Below are positions 1 through 8,133 of a stretch of 32,689 nucleotides of DNA, one piece after another. The notes below the pieces were generated by a model. The model did no database searches, was not told the origin of the DNA, and saw nothing but the letters and a program-made list of their open reading frames with translations. The position numbers and the translations under genes were made by a program. Every line of letters begins with the position of its first letter. Position 1 is the stretch's first letter. The DNA comes from Clostridia bacterium. Lineage in GTDB: Bacteria > Bacillota > Clostridia > Oscillospirales > Acutalibacteraceae. The stretch spans positions 1 through 32,689 of the forward strand of contig JAFWVC010000056.1 of the NCBI GenBank assembly GCA_017518415.1, read 5' to 3'.

Positions 1-1341
1 GCACCGCAGGAGGGCGGGTGGTATCAGCCGCCGCAGCCGCCGGTTGCGCCGCCGCAGGAGGGCAGTTATACGCCGCCGCGGCAGCCGGACGGGGAGTGGC
101 ATCAGCCTCCGCAGCCCGGGCAGGCGTTTTATCGCCCGCAAAGCGGTTATTCTCCTTACGGATACAATCCGTATCAGCAGCCGGCGCCGCCGCAGCCGCC
201 GCAGCGCCCGAAACGCAGCGGGGCAAACGTGCTGGTAGCCGTGCTGTGCATCATCTGCGCGCTGAGCGTCGGCGGGCTGGCTCTGGCGGTGGCTTTTTCG
301 CTGCGGCAGAACAGCCCCTCCGTCTCGACGCCGGCGAGCAACCCGTCTTCCACTGCGAGCCAGCCGAAGGTCAACAGCGACGCCCCGATCCTGCAGCTGG
401 ACGACACCGTGGAATCCACCAGCTGGGCCAAAAACGCCATTAAGAAGGTACTGCCCTCCACCGTCGTACTGGAGATCTATTCCGGCACGACGCAGGCGGG
501 CGAAGGCTCCGGCATCATCTATTCGGCCGACGGATACATCATCACCAACGCGCACTGCGTGTATAACTCCGACACCGGGCGGACCTACGGGCCGATCGAC
601 GTCATCCTGTACGACGGTACGGTGTATGAGGACGCGACGGTCTGCGGGTATGACACGTCGACCGACCTGGCGGTCATCAAGGTGAATGCGACCGGCCTGA
701 CGCCGGCTTCTTTCGGCAACGCCGAGGACCTGGAACTGGGCGACTTCGTCATCGCCATCGGCGATGCGGACGGCCTGCGCTGGAGCGCTTCGATGGGTAT
801 CATCTCCGGCCTGAACCGGGATGTGTATGAGGACACCGGCTACGCGATCCCCTGCCTGCAGGTGGACGCCGCCATCAACTTCGGCAACTCGGGCGGGCCG
901 CTGTGCAACGCGGCCGGCCAGGTGGTAGGCATCCCGTCGCGCAAACGGGTTACCAGCGGGGCGGAAAATCTGGCGTTCGCCATCCCGATCAATAACGAGT
1001 CCAAGGCTATTATCGACAGCCTGGCCCGCAACGGCAAGGTGGTCGGCCGCGTGGCGCTGGGCATCAAGGGCTCCACCGTCACCACGCTCCATTACGAAGG
1101 CTTCTATATCTCGCAGATCGAGGAGAACTCCGACCTGAAGGGCAAGGCCTCGGTCGGCGACATCATCCAGTACGTCAACGGCGTGCGCGTCACCTCGCTG
1201 GCGGAACTGCGCCAGGAACTTGTAAAAAACAAGGTGGGGGATACCATTACGCTCAAGCTGCTGCATATCGACCGGCGCACCAGTGCCACCAGCGAGTATG
1301 AGATCTCCGTCAAACTGATCGACAGCGCCAGCGTCGGCTGA
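1..1341 (+). CDS. HtrA/DegP-like membrane-anchored serine protease (5' end outside window)
   Basis: The reading frame is open from the first base, so the start lies upstream; 446 residues are visible. The first ~75 residues are rich in Pro, Gln and Tyr and probably cytoplasmic. One membrane segment follows (about residues 77-100), then a Ser/Thr/Pro/Asn linker. The trypsin-like domain carries a full catalytic triad: His185 in TNAHC, Asp222 in STDLAVIKV and Ser297 in GNSGGPL. A single PDZ domain occupies about residues 355-440. This order is typical of Gram-positive HtrA proteases, which act outside the membrane on misfolded or surface proteins. The Pro/Gln/Tyr-rich cytoplasmic tail is longer than in many HtrA proteins and might be an interaction region. 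A strong hairpin terminator follows at once. The family call is firm; the substrate is unknown. Confidence 0.93.
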   Translation, partial: APQEGGWYQPPQPPVAPPQEGSYTPPRQPDGEWHQPPQPGQAFYRPQSGYSPYGYNPYQQPAPPQPPQRPKRSGANVLVAVLCIICALSVGGLALAVAFSLRQNSPSVSTPASNPSSTASQPKVNSDAPILQLDDTVESTSWAKNAIKKVLPSTVVLEIYSGTTQAGEGSGIIYSADGYIITNAHCVYNSDTGRTYGPIDVILYDGTVYEDATVCGYDTSTDLAVIKVNATGLTPASFGNAEDLELGDFVIAIGDADGLRWSASMGIISGLNRDVYEDTGYAIPCLQVDAAINFGNSGGPLCNAAGQVVGIPSRKRVTSGAENLAFAIPINNESKAIIDSLARNGKVVGRVALGIKGSTVTTLHYEGFYISQIEENSDLKGKASVGDIIQYVNGVRVTSLAELRQELVKNKVGDTITLKLLHIDRRTSATSEYEISVKLIDSASVG

Positions 1342-1348
1342 ACTACGC

Positions 1349-1384
1349 AAACAGGCAAGCGCCCGCGGGCGCTTGCCTGTTTGT
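1349..1384 (+). terminator. Rho-independent terminator of the protease gene
   Basis: A near-perfect inverted repeat (AACAGGCAAGCGCCC pairing with GGGCGCTTGCCTGTT) starts 8 bases after the stop codon and ends in a short T-rich stretch (TTTGTTGT). Confidence 0.85.
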
Positions 1385-1409
1385 TGTCGGAAGAAGGGAG
1401 GGTTCGTCC

Positions 1410-1940
1410 GTGCAGACAAAAGCTTGCTGTTTTACCGGGCACCGTGTGTTGCCGGCCGGGCGGGAGGAGGAGATCCGCCGCCGGCTGGTCGCGCTGGTGC
1501 AGGCGCGCGTGGCTGAAGGGTACGGCGCGTTTTACGACGGCGGCGCGCAGGGGTTCGACCTGCTCGCGGGCGAAACGCTGCTGGCCCTGCGGCAAAGCGG
1601 CGCACCGGTACAGCTGCGGATGGCGCTGCCGTGCCGGGACCAGGCCGCGGATTGGCCGGCCTGGCAGCAGCGGCGCTATCAGGCGCTGCTGGAAGCGGCG
1701 GACGAGGTGATCTTTCTGGCCGACGCCTACACGCCCGGCTGTATGCAGCAGCGCGACCGGTATATGGTGGAACACAGCGACGCCTGCATCGCCTACCTGA
1801 TCCACCGCGGCGGCGGTACGGCCTATACCGTGCGCTGCGCCCGGCGCAAGGGCTGCCCGGTTTATCTGCTCTATCCGGAGCTGGAGCCGCCGGAAGAGCC
1901 GGAAGACCCCGGCCAGTGCCGCCTGCAGGATTACCTGTAA
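1410..1940 (+). CDS. SLOG-superfamily (DUF1273/YpsA-like) protein
   Basis: This 176-residue protein starts at GTG, chosen because AAGAAGGGAGG sits about 8 bases upstream. It begins with a beta strand and the FTGHR motif (residues 8-12), followed by GGAQGFDLLA, the Gly-rich nucleotide-binding-like signature of the DUF1273 branch of the SLOG fold. An acidic Pro/Glu-rich tail follows. SLOG domains are thought to bind nucleotides or nucleotide-derived ligands; the exact role of this branch is not established, and Bacillus YpsA affects cell division. The gene lies between two terminators with no obvious promoter of its own, so it may depend on read-through from the protease gene. Family confidence is high; function is unknown. 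Confidence 0.85.
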   Translation: MQTKACCFTGHRVLPAGREEEIRRRLVALVQARVAEGYGAFYDGGAQGFDLLAGETLLALRQSGAPVQLRMALPCRDQAADWPAWQQRRYQALLEAADEVIFLADAYTPGCMQQRDRYMVEHSDACIAYLIHRGGGTAYTVRCARRKGCPVYLLYPELEPPEEPEDPGQCRLQDYL

Positions 1941-1951
1941 AACCATCATAC

Positions 1952-1985
1952 CAACAGCCCCGACGCCGTCGGGGCTGTTGTAATA
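1952..1985 (+). terminator. Rho-independent terminator (CAGCCCCG-stem family)
   Basis: The stem AACAGCCCCGAC pairs with GTCGGGGCTGTT and is followed by a weak T/A tail, 11 bases after the DUF1273 stop. Two other hairpins in the window (3673-3707 and 4637-4668) have almost the same stem. Confidence 0.8.
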
Positions 1986-2015
1986 ATAAAAAGCCGGAAG
2001 TTGTGAAAAAAAGGG

Positions 2016-2044
2016 TTGCTTTCTGTGGCTGCGTAACCTAAAAT
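2016..2044 (+). promoter_or_regulatory. Sigma-A promoter of the lipoprotein esterase gene
   Basis: A -35 box TTGCTT (2016-2021), a 17-base spacer and a -10 box TAAAAT (2039-2044). Transcription would start near 2051. This rules out the ATG at 2043, which lies inside the -10 box, and supports the start at 2082. Confidence 0.6.
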
Positions 2045-2081
2045 GAGGGAGGAACAAGCATACAGAGAAGAGGGTGATCAT

Positions 2082-3653
2082 ATGGTACGACTTGCGGAAA
2101 GAATCGGCTGTTTGCTTTGCACGCTGGCGGTTGTCCTTTGCGCCGGGTGCGGTACTGCGCGGCCGGTCTCCGACGCAGCGTCTTCTGATCCGGCATCCTC
2201 CGATCCGACATCTTTACCGACTGAAAGCGAGGAAAACGCAGTGAACAATTGGGAAAAATATGACACCTATTTGTTCCGGGAGGAGCAAATGAAGGCGAAT
2301 TACTGGAATCAGGCATTCAAAGCGTATATGTTCCCGCAGGGGGACGGCACCATGCAGTTCGGCATGGGCGTGAACGAACTGTATTGCCTGGGCGCGTTTT
2401 CGGGCAATGCGGACATCTTCAATAAACTGATGACGGTGGATTTGCAGATCGTGCTGCGCCCGTCGCTGACGTGGATCCTGCGTGCGAAGATGCAGTCCGG
2501 CCTCGGCAAAGGCAACCCGTGCTATGCCGTTTTGTTCAACGACGCCGGTGACAAAATGACGCTGGATTTTGTAAAGTTCAACAACGACGGCGCCGTTTCT
2601 GCCTGCTTTCTGAAAGGGCAGGTGCTGGACGATATCATAGACGTGTTCGATTACAACCGCTATGAGGTGGGGCTGATCAACGAGGACGGCGGCGTGCGGC
2701 TGCTGCTGCGCGTCAACGGTAAAACGCTGCTCGACACCGTGGATGATCAGGCGGAAGGCTCGTATCTGGAGCAGGGCTATATGCTCTTCCAGGGCGCTTA
2801 CAGCACCGTGCAGCTGCGCGGGACCGACAGCGCGGCCGTCAGCACCGCTGAGAAGCCGGTCAAGGCGGGCGAATACGAAGGCATCGCGCTGTACGATATC
2901 AGCTCGGTTACGGAGATGAGCACGCGGCTGATGTCCACCATTACCACGCCCCTGGAGTTCACCGCCGACAACGGTATGACGGTGAAATACCGCCTCTATC
3001 TTCCGACGCATTACGACCCGGACAAGCAGTATCCGCTGTATCTGCATCTGCACGGCGGCGGCGCACGCGGCAGCAACAACGTTACGCAGATCATGTACGA
3101 TTTTAATCAGTTGTCTGCCATCTTGCAGCAGCAGAGCAGGGAAGAGTTCATCTTCCTGATTCCGGAGTGCCCCGACGACCGGTTCTGGTGTGATTCGATG
3201 ACCTATTCGAACGGGGCGTATCACCTCGACATCACCGATACCAACGAAAGCCGGCTGACCAAGGCGCTGATGCAGCTGCTCACGTCGATCGGCGAGCGTT
3301 TTTCGGTCGACGGCAAGCGGCTGTATCTGGGCGGCGCATCCATGGGCGGTATGGGCACTTATGACATCCTGGCGCGGTATACCGACCGGTTTGCGGCCGC
3401 CTGGCTCGGCTGCGGCGCCAACGACCTGAGTTGTGTGGAACAGCAGGCGAAAACGCCGTTGTATATCCTGCACGGCGAACAGGACGTGACCATTCCGGTT
3501 CAATGGTCACGCGACACGGCGGCGGCGCTGGAAGCCCTCCACGCCGACTTCGTGTACGAAGAAGTGAAGGGCCGCGGCCATGATTTTACAGCGGGAGGAA
3601 ATGAAAGTCTGGAACGGGCCTTCACATGGGTGTTTTCTCACGTCAGAGAGTGA
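2082..3653 (+). CDS. Secreted/lipoprotein alpha/beta-hydrolase esterase with N-terminal beta-sandwich-like domain
   Basis: This is a 523-residue protein. The start at 2082 has AGAAGAGGG upstream and lies downstream of the predicted promoter; the in-frame ATG at 2043 does not. It has a signal peptide with Cys about 20 residues in (LCAGC, a degenerate lipobox with Cys at -3), then a Ser/Asp/Pro linker. Residues ~50-260 look like a beta-rich domain resembling concanavalin/DUF1080-type modules (weak call). The C-terminal half is an alpha/beta hydrolase of the PHB-depolymerase/feruloyl-esterase-like 'predicted peptidase' type: HLHGGG oxyanion region, nucleophile Ser420 in GGASMGG, Asp468 in HGEQDVTIP and His500 in GRGHDF. 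It probably removes ester-linked groups from polysaccharides at the cell surface; the substrate is inferred. The gene is monocistronic, with its own promoter and a shared convergent terminator. Confidence 0.85.
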   Translation: MVRLAERIGCLLCTLAVVLCAGCGTARPVSDAASSDPASSDPTSLPTESEENAVNNWEKYDTYLFREEQMKANYWNQAFKAYMFPQGDGTMQFGMGVNELYCLGAFSGNADIFNKLMTVDLQIVLRPSLTWILRAKMQSGLGKGNPCYAVLFNDAGDKMTLDFVKFNNDGAVSACFLKGQVLDDIIDVFDYNRYEVGLINEDGGVRLLLRVNGKTLLDTVDDQAEGSYLEQGYMLFQGAYSTVQLRGTDSAAVSTAEKPVKAGEYEGIALYDISSVTEMSTRLMSTITTPLEFTADNGMTVKYRLYLPTHYDPDKQYPLYLHLHGGGARGSNNVTQIMYDFNQLSAILQQQSREEFIFLIPECPDDRFWCDSMTYSNGAYHLDITDTNESRLTKALMQLLTSIGERFSVDGKRLYLGGASMGGMGTYDILARYTDRFAAAWLGCGANDLSCVEQQAKTPLYILHGEQDVTIPVQWSRDTAAALEALHADFVYEEVKGRGHDFTAGGNESLERAFTWVFSHVRE

Positions 3654-3672
3654 CCCGGATATCATACAAAGC

Positions 3673-3707
3673 AAACAGCCCCGGCGACGGCCGGGGCTGT
3701 TCTTTAT
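3673..3707. terminator. Bidirectional terminator between convergent genes
   Basis: The stem AACAGCCCCGGC pairs with GCCGGGGCTGTT. T-rich tails flank it on both strands (TTCTTTAT on plus, TTTGCTTT on minus). It separates the esterase gene from the leucine-rich-repeat gene and probably stops both. Confidence 0.85.
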
Positions 3708-3724
3708 CAGAGAAAGGCGGGGGA

Positions 3725-4543
3725 TCATTTCTTCTTTAATAATACGACGATCACGATCGCTCCGGCGACCAGAATGCCCGCGGTAGCCGGTATCCACCAC
3801 TTGGATCCGCCCCCGGCGTTCGTCGGCCCGCCGCCCTGCGTCGGGTCGGTCGGGGCGGCCGAGGGATCGGTCGCCGGCTGCGTCGTCGGATCGGTCGGGG
3901 CGTTCGTCGGCTCAATGATGTAAGAGCAGGCGATCCCGATCTCTTGAGCATAGGACGCCGCGTAAGAGTTTTCAGGACAATACACCGTTACGTTCGGGCA
4001 GTAAGCAAAGGCATCGACGCCGATGCTCGTGACGCTGTTCGGGAAGGTGATGCTCGTTAAACCCGTGCAGTAGTAAAAGGCACTGTCGCCGATGCTCGTG
4101 ACGCTGTTCGGAATAGTAATGCTCGTCAGGCCCGTGCATTCAGAAAAGGCCCTCACGCCGATGTACATAACGCTGTCCGGGATGGTCACGCTCGTCAGGC
4201 CCGAGCAGCCCCCAAAGGCCCAGTCGTCGATGCCCGTGACGCTGTCCGGAATGGTGACGCTCGCCAGGTTCCCGAAGGCTGCAAAGGCACGGGAGCTGAT
4301 GCGTGTCACGCCGTCTTCAATGATTACTTTTGTAATTTTTCCAATATCGGTTTCCCACGGTCTAGGATCATTCCGATAATCTTTCATCTCCCCGTTGCCG
4401 CTGATGGTCAGCACTCCGCCGTCCAGCGTCCAGGTGCAATCCCCCGTCGTGCCGGATTTGGCGGCCGCCGCGGCCGGGAAGGCGGCGAGGACCGCCGCCA
4501 ACAAAAACACGCCGAGCAGGCCCCAGGCAAAGCCTTTTTTCAT
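3725..4543 (-). CDS. BspA-like leucine-rich-repeat surface protein, membrane anchored
   Basis: This 272-residue protein starts at ATG with AAGGAG about 9 bases upstream. A signal peptide (residues 1-28) ends in an Ala run. A short beta-rich segment (GTTGDCTWTLDGGVLTISG type) typical of this family follows. About five 23-residue LRR_5 units span residues 71-185, with the pattern TSITIPNSVTSIGDSAF..C..L. A Thr/Pro/Asp linker (NAPTDPTTQPATDPS) leads to one C-terminal membrane segment (about 249-268) ending KKK. No LPXTG sorting motif is present. BspA-like proteins bind host or bacterial surfaces; here the repeat domain would sit outside the cell on a flexible stalk. It has its own promoter and no partner gene, and is short for the family. 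Confidence 0.88.
   Translation of the reverse strand: MKKGFAWGLLGVFLLAAVLAAFPAAAAAKSGTTGDCTWTLDGGVLTISGNGEMKDYRNDPRPWETDIGKITKVIIEDGVTRISSRAFAAFGNLASVTIPDSVTGIDDWAFGGCSGLTSVTIPDSVMYIGVRAFSECTGLTSITIPNSVTSIGDSAFYYCTGLTSITFPNSVTSIGVDAFAYCPNVTVYCPENSYAASYAQEIGIACSYIIEPTNAPTDPTTQPATDPSAAPTDPTQGGGPTNAGGGSKWWIPATAGILVAGAIVIVVLLKKK
3989..4264 (-). repeat. 69-base tandem repeats encoding leucine-rich repeats
   Basis: Four consecutive 69-base units encode 23-residue repeats beginning ASVTIPDSVTGI, TSVTIPDSVMYI, TSITIPNSVTSI and TSITFPNSVTSI. The DNA units are clearly related and could expand or shrink by slippage. Confidence 0.8.
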
Positions 4544-4561
4544 ACCGCATCCTTCTCCTTA

Positions 4562-4620
4562 TTGCCGCCCGGGGCGGCAAAAGTTTTTTCTATCATACTA
4601 CATATACGCGGGCGGGTCAA
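4562..4620 (-). promoter_or_regulatory. Sigma-A promoter and leader hairpin of the LRR gene
   Basis: On the minus strand: -35 TTGACC (4620-4615), a 17-base spacer and -10 TATGAT (4597-4592). The predicted start is near 4585. An 8-base-pair stem with a 3-base loop (TTGCCGCC/GGCGGCAA, 4580-4562) then stands just before the AAGGAG ribosome site. Such a hairpin at the 5' end could stabilise the message or modulate translation. Confidence 0.65.
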
Positions 4621-4636
4621 GCCTCCGCCGCACCGT

Positions 4637-4668
4637 CAAACAGCCCCGGCGACGGCCGGGGGCTGTTG
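4637..4668 (-). terminator. Terminator of the ilv operon
   Basis: The stem CAGCCCCGGC/GCCGGGGGCTG lies 15 bases after the ilvC stop codon on the minus strand. Its T tail is poor. It belongs to the same stem family as the hairpins at 1952 and 3673. Confidence 0.7.
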
Positions 4669-4682
4669 GCTTTGACAAGGGA

Positions 4683-5675
4683 TTATTCCTGATTCCAGCT
4701 GTACATTTTGCGCAGCTCTTTGCCGACGGCTTCGAGCGGATGCTCGCTTTCGATGCGGCGGCAGGCGTTGAAGTGCGAACGGCCGACCTTGTTCTCGTTG
4801 ATCCACTTGGAAGCGAAGGTGCCGTCCTGAATCTCGGAGAGGATCTTCTTCATTTCCTTTTTGGTCTCGTCTGTGATCAGGCGCTTGCCGGTCTCATAAT
4901 CGCCGAACTCGGCCGTGTCGGAGATCGAGTAGCGCATCATCGAGAAGCCGCCCTTGTAGATCAGGTCGACGATCAGCTTCATCTCGTGGATGCACTCGAA
5001 GTAGGCGTTTTCGGGGGCGTAGCCGGCTTCCACCAGCGTCTCGAAGCCGGCCTTCATCAGGGCGGTCACGCCGCCGCACAGCACGGCCTGTTCGCCGAAC
5101 AGGTCGGTTTCGGTCTCGTCCTTAAAGGTGGTTTCCAGCACGCCGGCGCGGGCGCCGCCGATGCCCGCGGCATAGGCCAGCGCAATGTCCAGCGCGCGGC
5201 CGGTCGCGTTCTGATACACGGCGACCAGGCAGGGTACGCCCTTGCCTTCCAGGTATTCGCTGCGCACCGTGTGGCCGGGGCCCTTCGGGGCGATCATGAA
5301 CACGTCGATGTCGGCCGGCGGCTTGATCTGCCCGAAGTGGATGTTGAACCCGTGCGCAAACGCCAGCGCTTTGCCGGCGGTCATGTACGGCTCGATATCT
5401 TTTTTATACAGATCAGCCTGCTTTTCGTCGTTGATCAGGATCATGACGATGTCGGCCTTTTCGGCCGCCTGCGCCGCCGTCATCACGCGCAGCCCGGCCG
5501 CTTCGGCCTTGGCCCAGCTTTTGGAGCCGTTGTACAGGCCCACGATGACGTCTACGCCGCTTTCGTGCAGGTTCAGCGCGTGCGCGTGCCCCTGCGAGCC
5601 GTAGCCGATGATGGCGACGGTTTTGCCTTGCAGAACACCGAGATTGCAGTCGCTTTGATAGTAGATCTTTGCCAT
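4683..5675 (-). CDS. ilvC: Ketol-acid reductoisomerase (class I)
   Basis: IlvC isomerises and reduces acetolactate or acetohydroxybutyrate in valine, leucine and isoleucine synthesis. The 330-residue length fits class I enzymes. The ATG at 5675 is preferred over the one at 5699 because GGGAGGT lies 8 bases upstream. The Rossmann motif GYGSQG is at residues 24-29. The cofactor loop after the second strand reads [11 protein letters not shown] (46-56). The GPGHTVR segment and the acidic metal-binding motifs [11 protein letters not shown] and [11 protein letters not shown] are intact. Odd point: Tyr48 sits where NADPH-dependent class I enzymes usually have Arg, while Ser51 and Ser53 are kept, so cofactor preference may differ. 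It is the last gene of ilvB-ilvN-ilvC, with 71 bases between ilvN and ilvC. Confidence 0.97.
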   Translation of the reverse strand: MAKIYYQSDCNLGVLQGKTVAIIGYGSQGHAHALNLHESGVDVIVGLYNGSKSWAKAEAAGLRVMTAAQAAEKADIVMILINDEKQADLYKKDIEPYMTAGKALAFAHGFNIHFGQIKPPADIDVFMIAPKGPGHTVRSEYLEGKGVPCLVAVYQNATGRALDIALAYAAGIGGARAGVLETTFKDETETDLFGEQAVLCGGVTALMKAGFETLVEAGYAPENAYFECIHEMKLIVDLIYKGGFSMMRYSISDTAEFGDYETGKRLITDETKKEMKKILSEIQDGTFASKWINENKVGRSHFNACRRIESEHPLEAVGKELRKMYSWNQE

Positions 5676-5746
5676 GATGATTACCTCCCGTACCGACAAA
5701 GCGGTATTATTTTTTCGTTATCTGTATCCCGCCGGGCGGGTATAGA

Positions 5747-6244
5747 TCAGTTGGTTTTGCGCGTGGCGTCCGCGCCTTTTTCGATGGCGATGGTGCCGGT
5801 GCGCACGATTTCGCGGATGCCGAAGGGACGCAGCAGGGTCTCGAAGGTCTCGGTCCGCTCGGCGGTGTCGGCAAACTCCATGGTCATGGAGGTGCGCGTG
5901 ACGTCGACGATGCGCGCGCCCATGACCTCGCTGATGCGCATGATCTCCCCGCGCGCACCGGGTGCGACGGCCACCTTGATCAGCGACAGCATGCGGGCGA
6001 CGTATTCGCCCTGAGCCAGTTTTTTGACCTTGATGACGGGGATGACTTTATTCAGTTGCTTTTCCACCTGCTCGACCAGATAGGCGTCCCCGTCCACGAC
6101 GATGGTCATGCGCGAGACGGTGGGATCCTCCGTGACGCCGACGGCCAGCGAATCAATATTGAACCCGCGCCGGGAAAACAGGCCGGACACCTTGGACAGC
6201 ACGCCGGACTGGTTTTCCACCAGCACCGATAAGGTGTACTTCAT
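5747..6244 (-). CDS. ilvN: Acetolactate synthase small (regulatory) subunit
   Basis: This 165-residue protein starts at ATG with GGAGGAAG upstream. An N-terminal ACT domain (residues ~3-75) has the usual VLVENQSGVLSKVSGLFSRRGFNI opening (read as two parts: VENQSGVLSKV and GLFSRRGFNI). The C-terminal ALS_ss_C domain (~80-155) follows. The subunit binds the large subunit, raises its activity and normally gives feedback inhibition by valine through the ACT domain. It lies 12 bases after ilvB and is surely cotranscribed. Length and motifs are ordinary (ilvN/ilvH type). Confidence 0.96.
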   Translation of the reverse strand: MKYTLSVLVENQSGVLSKVSGLFSRRGFNIDSLAVGVTEDPTVSRMTIVVDGDAYLVEQVEKQLNKVIPVIKVKKLAQGEYVARMLSLIKVAVAPGARGEIMRISEVMGARIVDVTRTSMTMEFADTAERTETFETLLRPFGIREIVRTGTIAIEKGADATRKTN

Positions 6245-6256
6245 CTTTCTTCCTCC

Positions 6257-7888
6257 TTACAGCGACGGATAGTCGGGCGCAATGTCGCACGCGAGCAGGT
6301 ACGGTGCGTCGTCCGCCCACATCTCGCCCAGCGCGTCGAGCGCCTCCTGCTGGGAGCGGGCGCGTCGTGCCCGGATGCCGTAAGCGCCGGCCAGCGCTAC
6401 AAAGTCGGGGTCGCCGGTCAGGCTCGTGGCGCTGCGGCGGCCGCCATACAGATGATCCTGCATCTCACGCACCATGCCGAGATGCCCGTTGCACAGCACG
6501 GCAATCTTGATGCCGAGGCCTTCGGCACAGGCGGTGGCCAGCTCCATCATACTCATCTGGAACGAGCCGTCGCCGCAGACGGCGCACACCTGCAGATCGG
6601 GCCGGGCGCTTTTGGCGCCGATGGCGCAGGGGATGGAATACCCCATCGTGCCCATGCCGCCCGAGGTCAAAAAGCGTCCCTGCCGCACGCAGACGTGGTT
6701 GGCGGCCCAGATCTGGTTCTGCCCGACGTCGGCGCACAGGATGCCGTCCGGCCGCATGGCCAGCGACAGCTCCCGCAGGAAGGTTTTTGGTTCCACAAAC
6801 CCTTCCGCCGGAGGAATCGGCTTGCTGTCGTGGCGGGCGCGGCGGTCGGTCACGGTGTGCACCCAATCCGCCGGGGCCTGACAGTGCGCGCCTTCGCACA
6901 GCTGCCGCAGCACCGTGCCGAGATCCCCGACGATCGGCACGTATACCGGCAGGTTTTTGCCGATTTCGGCCGGGTCGATATCAATATGGATGATGCGCGC
7001 CCGGGTCGCCAGCTGGCCGGGGGCGGCCATGGCCCGGTCGCCCGCGCGGGCGCCCGCCAGCAGAATCAGGTCGGCGTCACGCACCGCTTTATTGGCGGAG
7101 GCGCAGCCGTGGGAGCCGAGCATACCCAGGTACAGCGGATGATCGCTCGGCAGTGCGCCGATGCCCATCATGGTGGAAACGGTAGGCAGCTGCAGCTGTT
7201 CGACAAACGCGCGCAGCGCATCCTGCGCCTTGGAGGAGAACACGCCGCCGCCGGCGCACAGCACCGGCCGCTTGGCTGTGGACAGCGCTTCGAGCGCCTT
7301 GCGGATCTGCAGCGGATGGCCCTGCGTGCGCGGTTTATAGCCGATGATGTCCACCGGCCGATGATACTTTGCCTCGTCAAAATCGGCAATGCTGCGCTGC
7401 TGCATGTCGATCGGTACGTCGATCAGCACAGGACCGGGCCGACCGGTGCCGGCAATATGAAACGCTTCACGGAAGATGCGCGGCAGATCGCCCGCGCTGT
7501 GTACAATATAACTGTGTTTGGTAAACGGTTCCGCGGCGCCGGTGATATCCGCCTCCTGAAACACGTCGCGGCCGAGCAGGTCGCTGCGCACCTGGCCGGT
7601 GATGATCACCAGCGGAATGGAGTCCATATACGCAGAGGCGATACCGGTCAGCAGGTTGGTGGCACCCGGCCCGGAGGTGGACACGCACACCCCCACCTGC
7701 CCGGAAATGCGGGCGTAGCCGCTGGCTGCGTGGGCGGCGTTCTGCTCCGTGCGGACCAGAACATGATGCAGGCCGCTGCCGGGCAATTCATCGTAAAAAG
7801 GGCAGATAGCGGCCCCGGGATACCCAAACAACACCCGGATCCCTTCGGCCTCCAGGCAGCGGATCATCACGGCAGCTCCGGTCATCAT
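6257..7888 (-). CDS. ilvB: Acetolactate synthase large (catalytic) subunit
   Basis: This 543-residue thiamine-diphosphate enzyme condenses pyruvate with pyruvate or 2-oxobutyrate, the first common step of branched-chain amino acid synthesis. Catalytic Glu48 is in RTEQNAAH. The Gly-rich STSGPGATN motif and the ThDP/Mg motif beginning GDGSFQMSMMELATA and ending in LCN (about 425-455) are present. GAGG(A)-type ribosome bases (GAGGAGG) lie 9 bases upstream of the first ATG; a second ATG follows directly. It heads the operon with ilvN and ilvC. It is slightly short for the family (often 550-575) because the C-terminus ends soon after the last domain. The promoter is close to the start, leaving no room for a T-box or peptide attenuator. 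Confidence 0.96.
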   Translation of the reverse strand: MMTGAAVMIRCLEAEGIRVLFGYPGAAICPFYDELPGSGLHHVLVRTEQNAAHAASGYARISGQVGVCVSTSGPGATNLLTGIASAYMDSIPLVIITGQVRSDLLGRDVFQEADITGAAEPFTKHSYIVHSAGDLPRIFREAFHIAGTGRPGPVLIDVPIDMQQRSIADFDEAKYHRPVDIIGYKPRTQGHPLQIRKALEALSTAKRPVLCAGGGVFSSKAQDALRAFVEQLQLPTVSTMMGIGALPSDHPLYLGMLGSHGCASANKAVRDADLILLAGARAGDRAMAAPGQLATRARIIHIDIDPAEIGKNLPVYVPIVGDLGTVLRQLCEGAHCQAPADWVHTVTDRRARHDSKPIPPAEGFVEPKTFLRELSLAMRPDGILCADVGQNQIWAANHVCVRQGRFLTSGGMGTMGYSIPCAIGAKSARPDLQVCAVCGDGSFQMSMMELATACAEGLGIKIAVLCNGHLGMVREMQDHLYGGRRSATSLTGDPDFVALAGAYGIRARRARSQQEALDALGEMWADDAPYLLACDIAPDYPSL

Positions 7889-7920
7889 GGCAGCATTCCT
7901 CCTCGGTGCGGTATAGGCCC

Positions 7921-7949
7921 AGTATACACCTTTTTTGAAGGGGGGTCAA
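7921..7949 (-). promoter_or_regulatory. Sigma-A promoter of the ilvBNC operon
   Basis: On the minus strand: -35 TTGACC (7949-7944), a 17-base spacer and -10 TATACT (7926-7921). The leader would be only about 25 bases. Control, if any, must therefore act at initiation or elsewhere, not by leader attenuation. Confidence 0.75.
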
Positions 7950-8073
7950 GACATTTTTACAAACTAAATCGTAAAAGCGGCCGTGCCTTTTTGCCGAAAA
8001 AGTCACCGTTTTGCACAAAAAACGTGTGAAAAACGTGTGGCGGCGCCGCACGGGCAAAAAATGCGGGGCACGC

Positions 8074-8102
8074 TTGCATTTGCCGCCGGAGAGTGTTATA
8101 AT
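8074..8102 (+). promoter_or_regulatory. Sigma-A promoter of rpiB, extended -10
   Basis: -35 TTGCAT (8074-8079), a 17-base spacer, and -10 TATAAT (8097-8102) preceded by TGT, an extended -10 element. The leader is about 25 bases. Confidence 0.75.
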
Positions 8103-8133
8103 GAATGAAATCAAAAAAGGTGGAGAAAAGATC

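Noticed and set aside
2043..2081. Upstream ATG start for the lipoprotein esterase
   Set aside because: It overlaps the -10 box, has no ribosome site, and would place a charged peptide before the signal sequence.
7889..7960. T-box or leader-peptide attenuator before ilvB
   Set aside because: The promoter at 7921-7949 leaves only about 25 bases of leader, with no specifier or T-box sequence.
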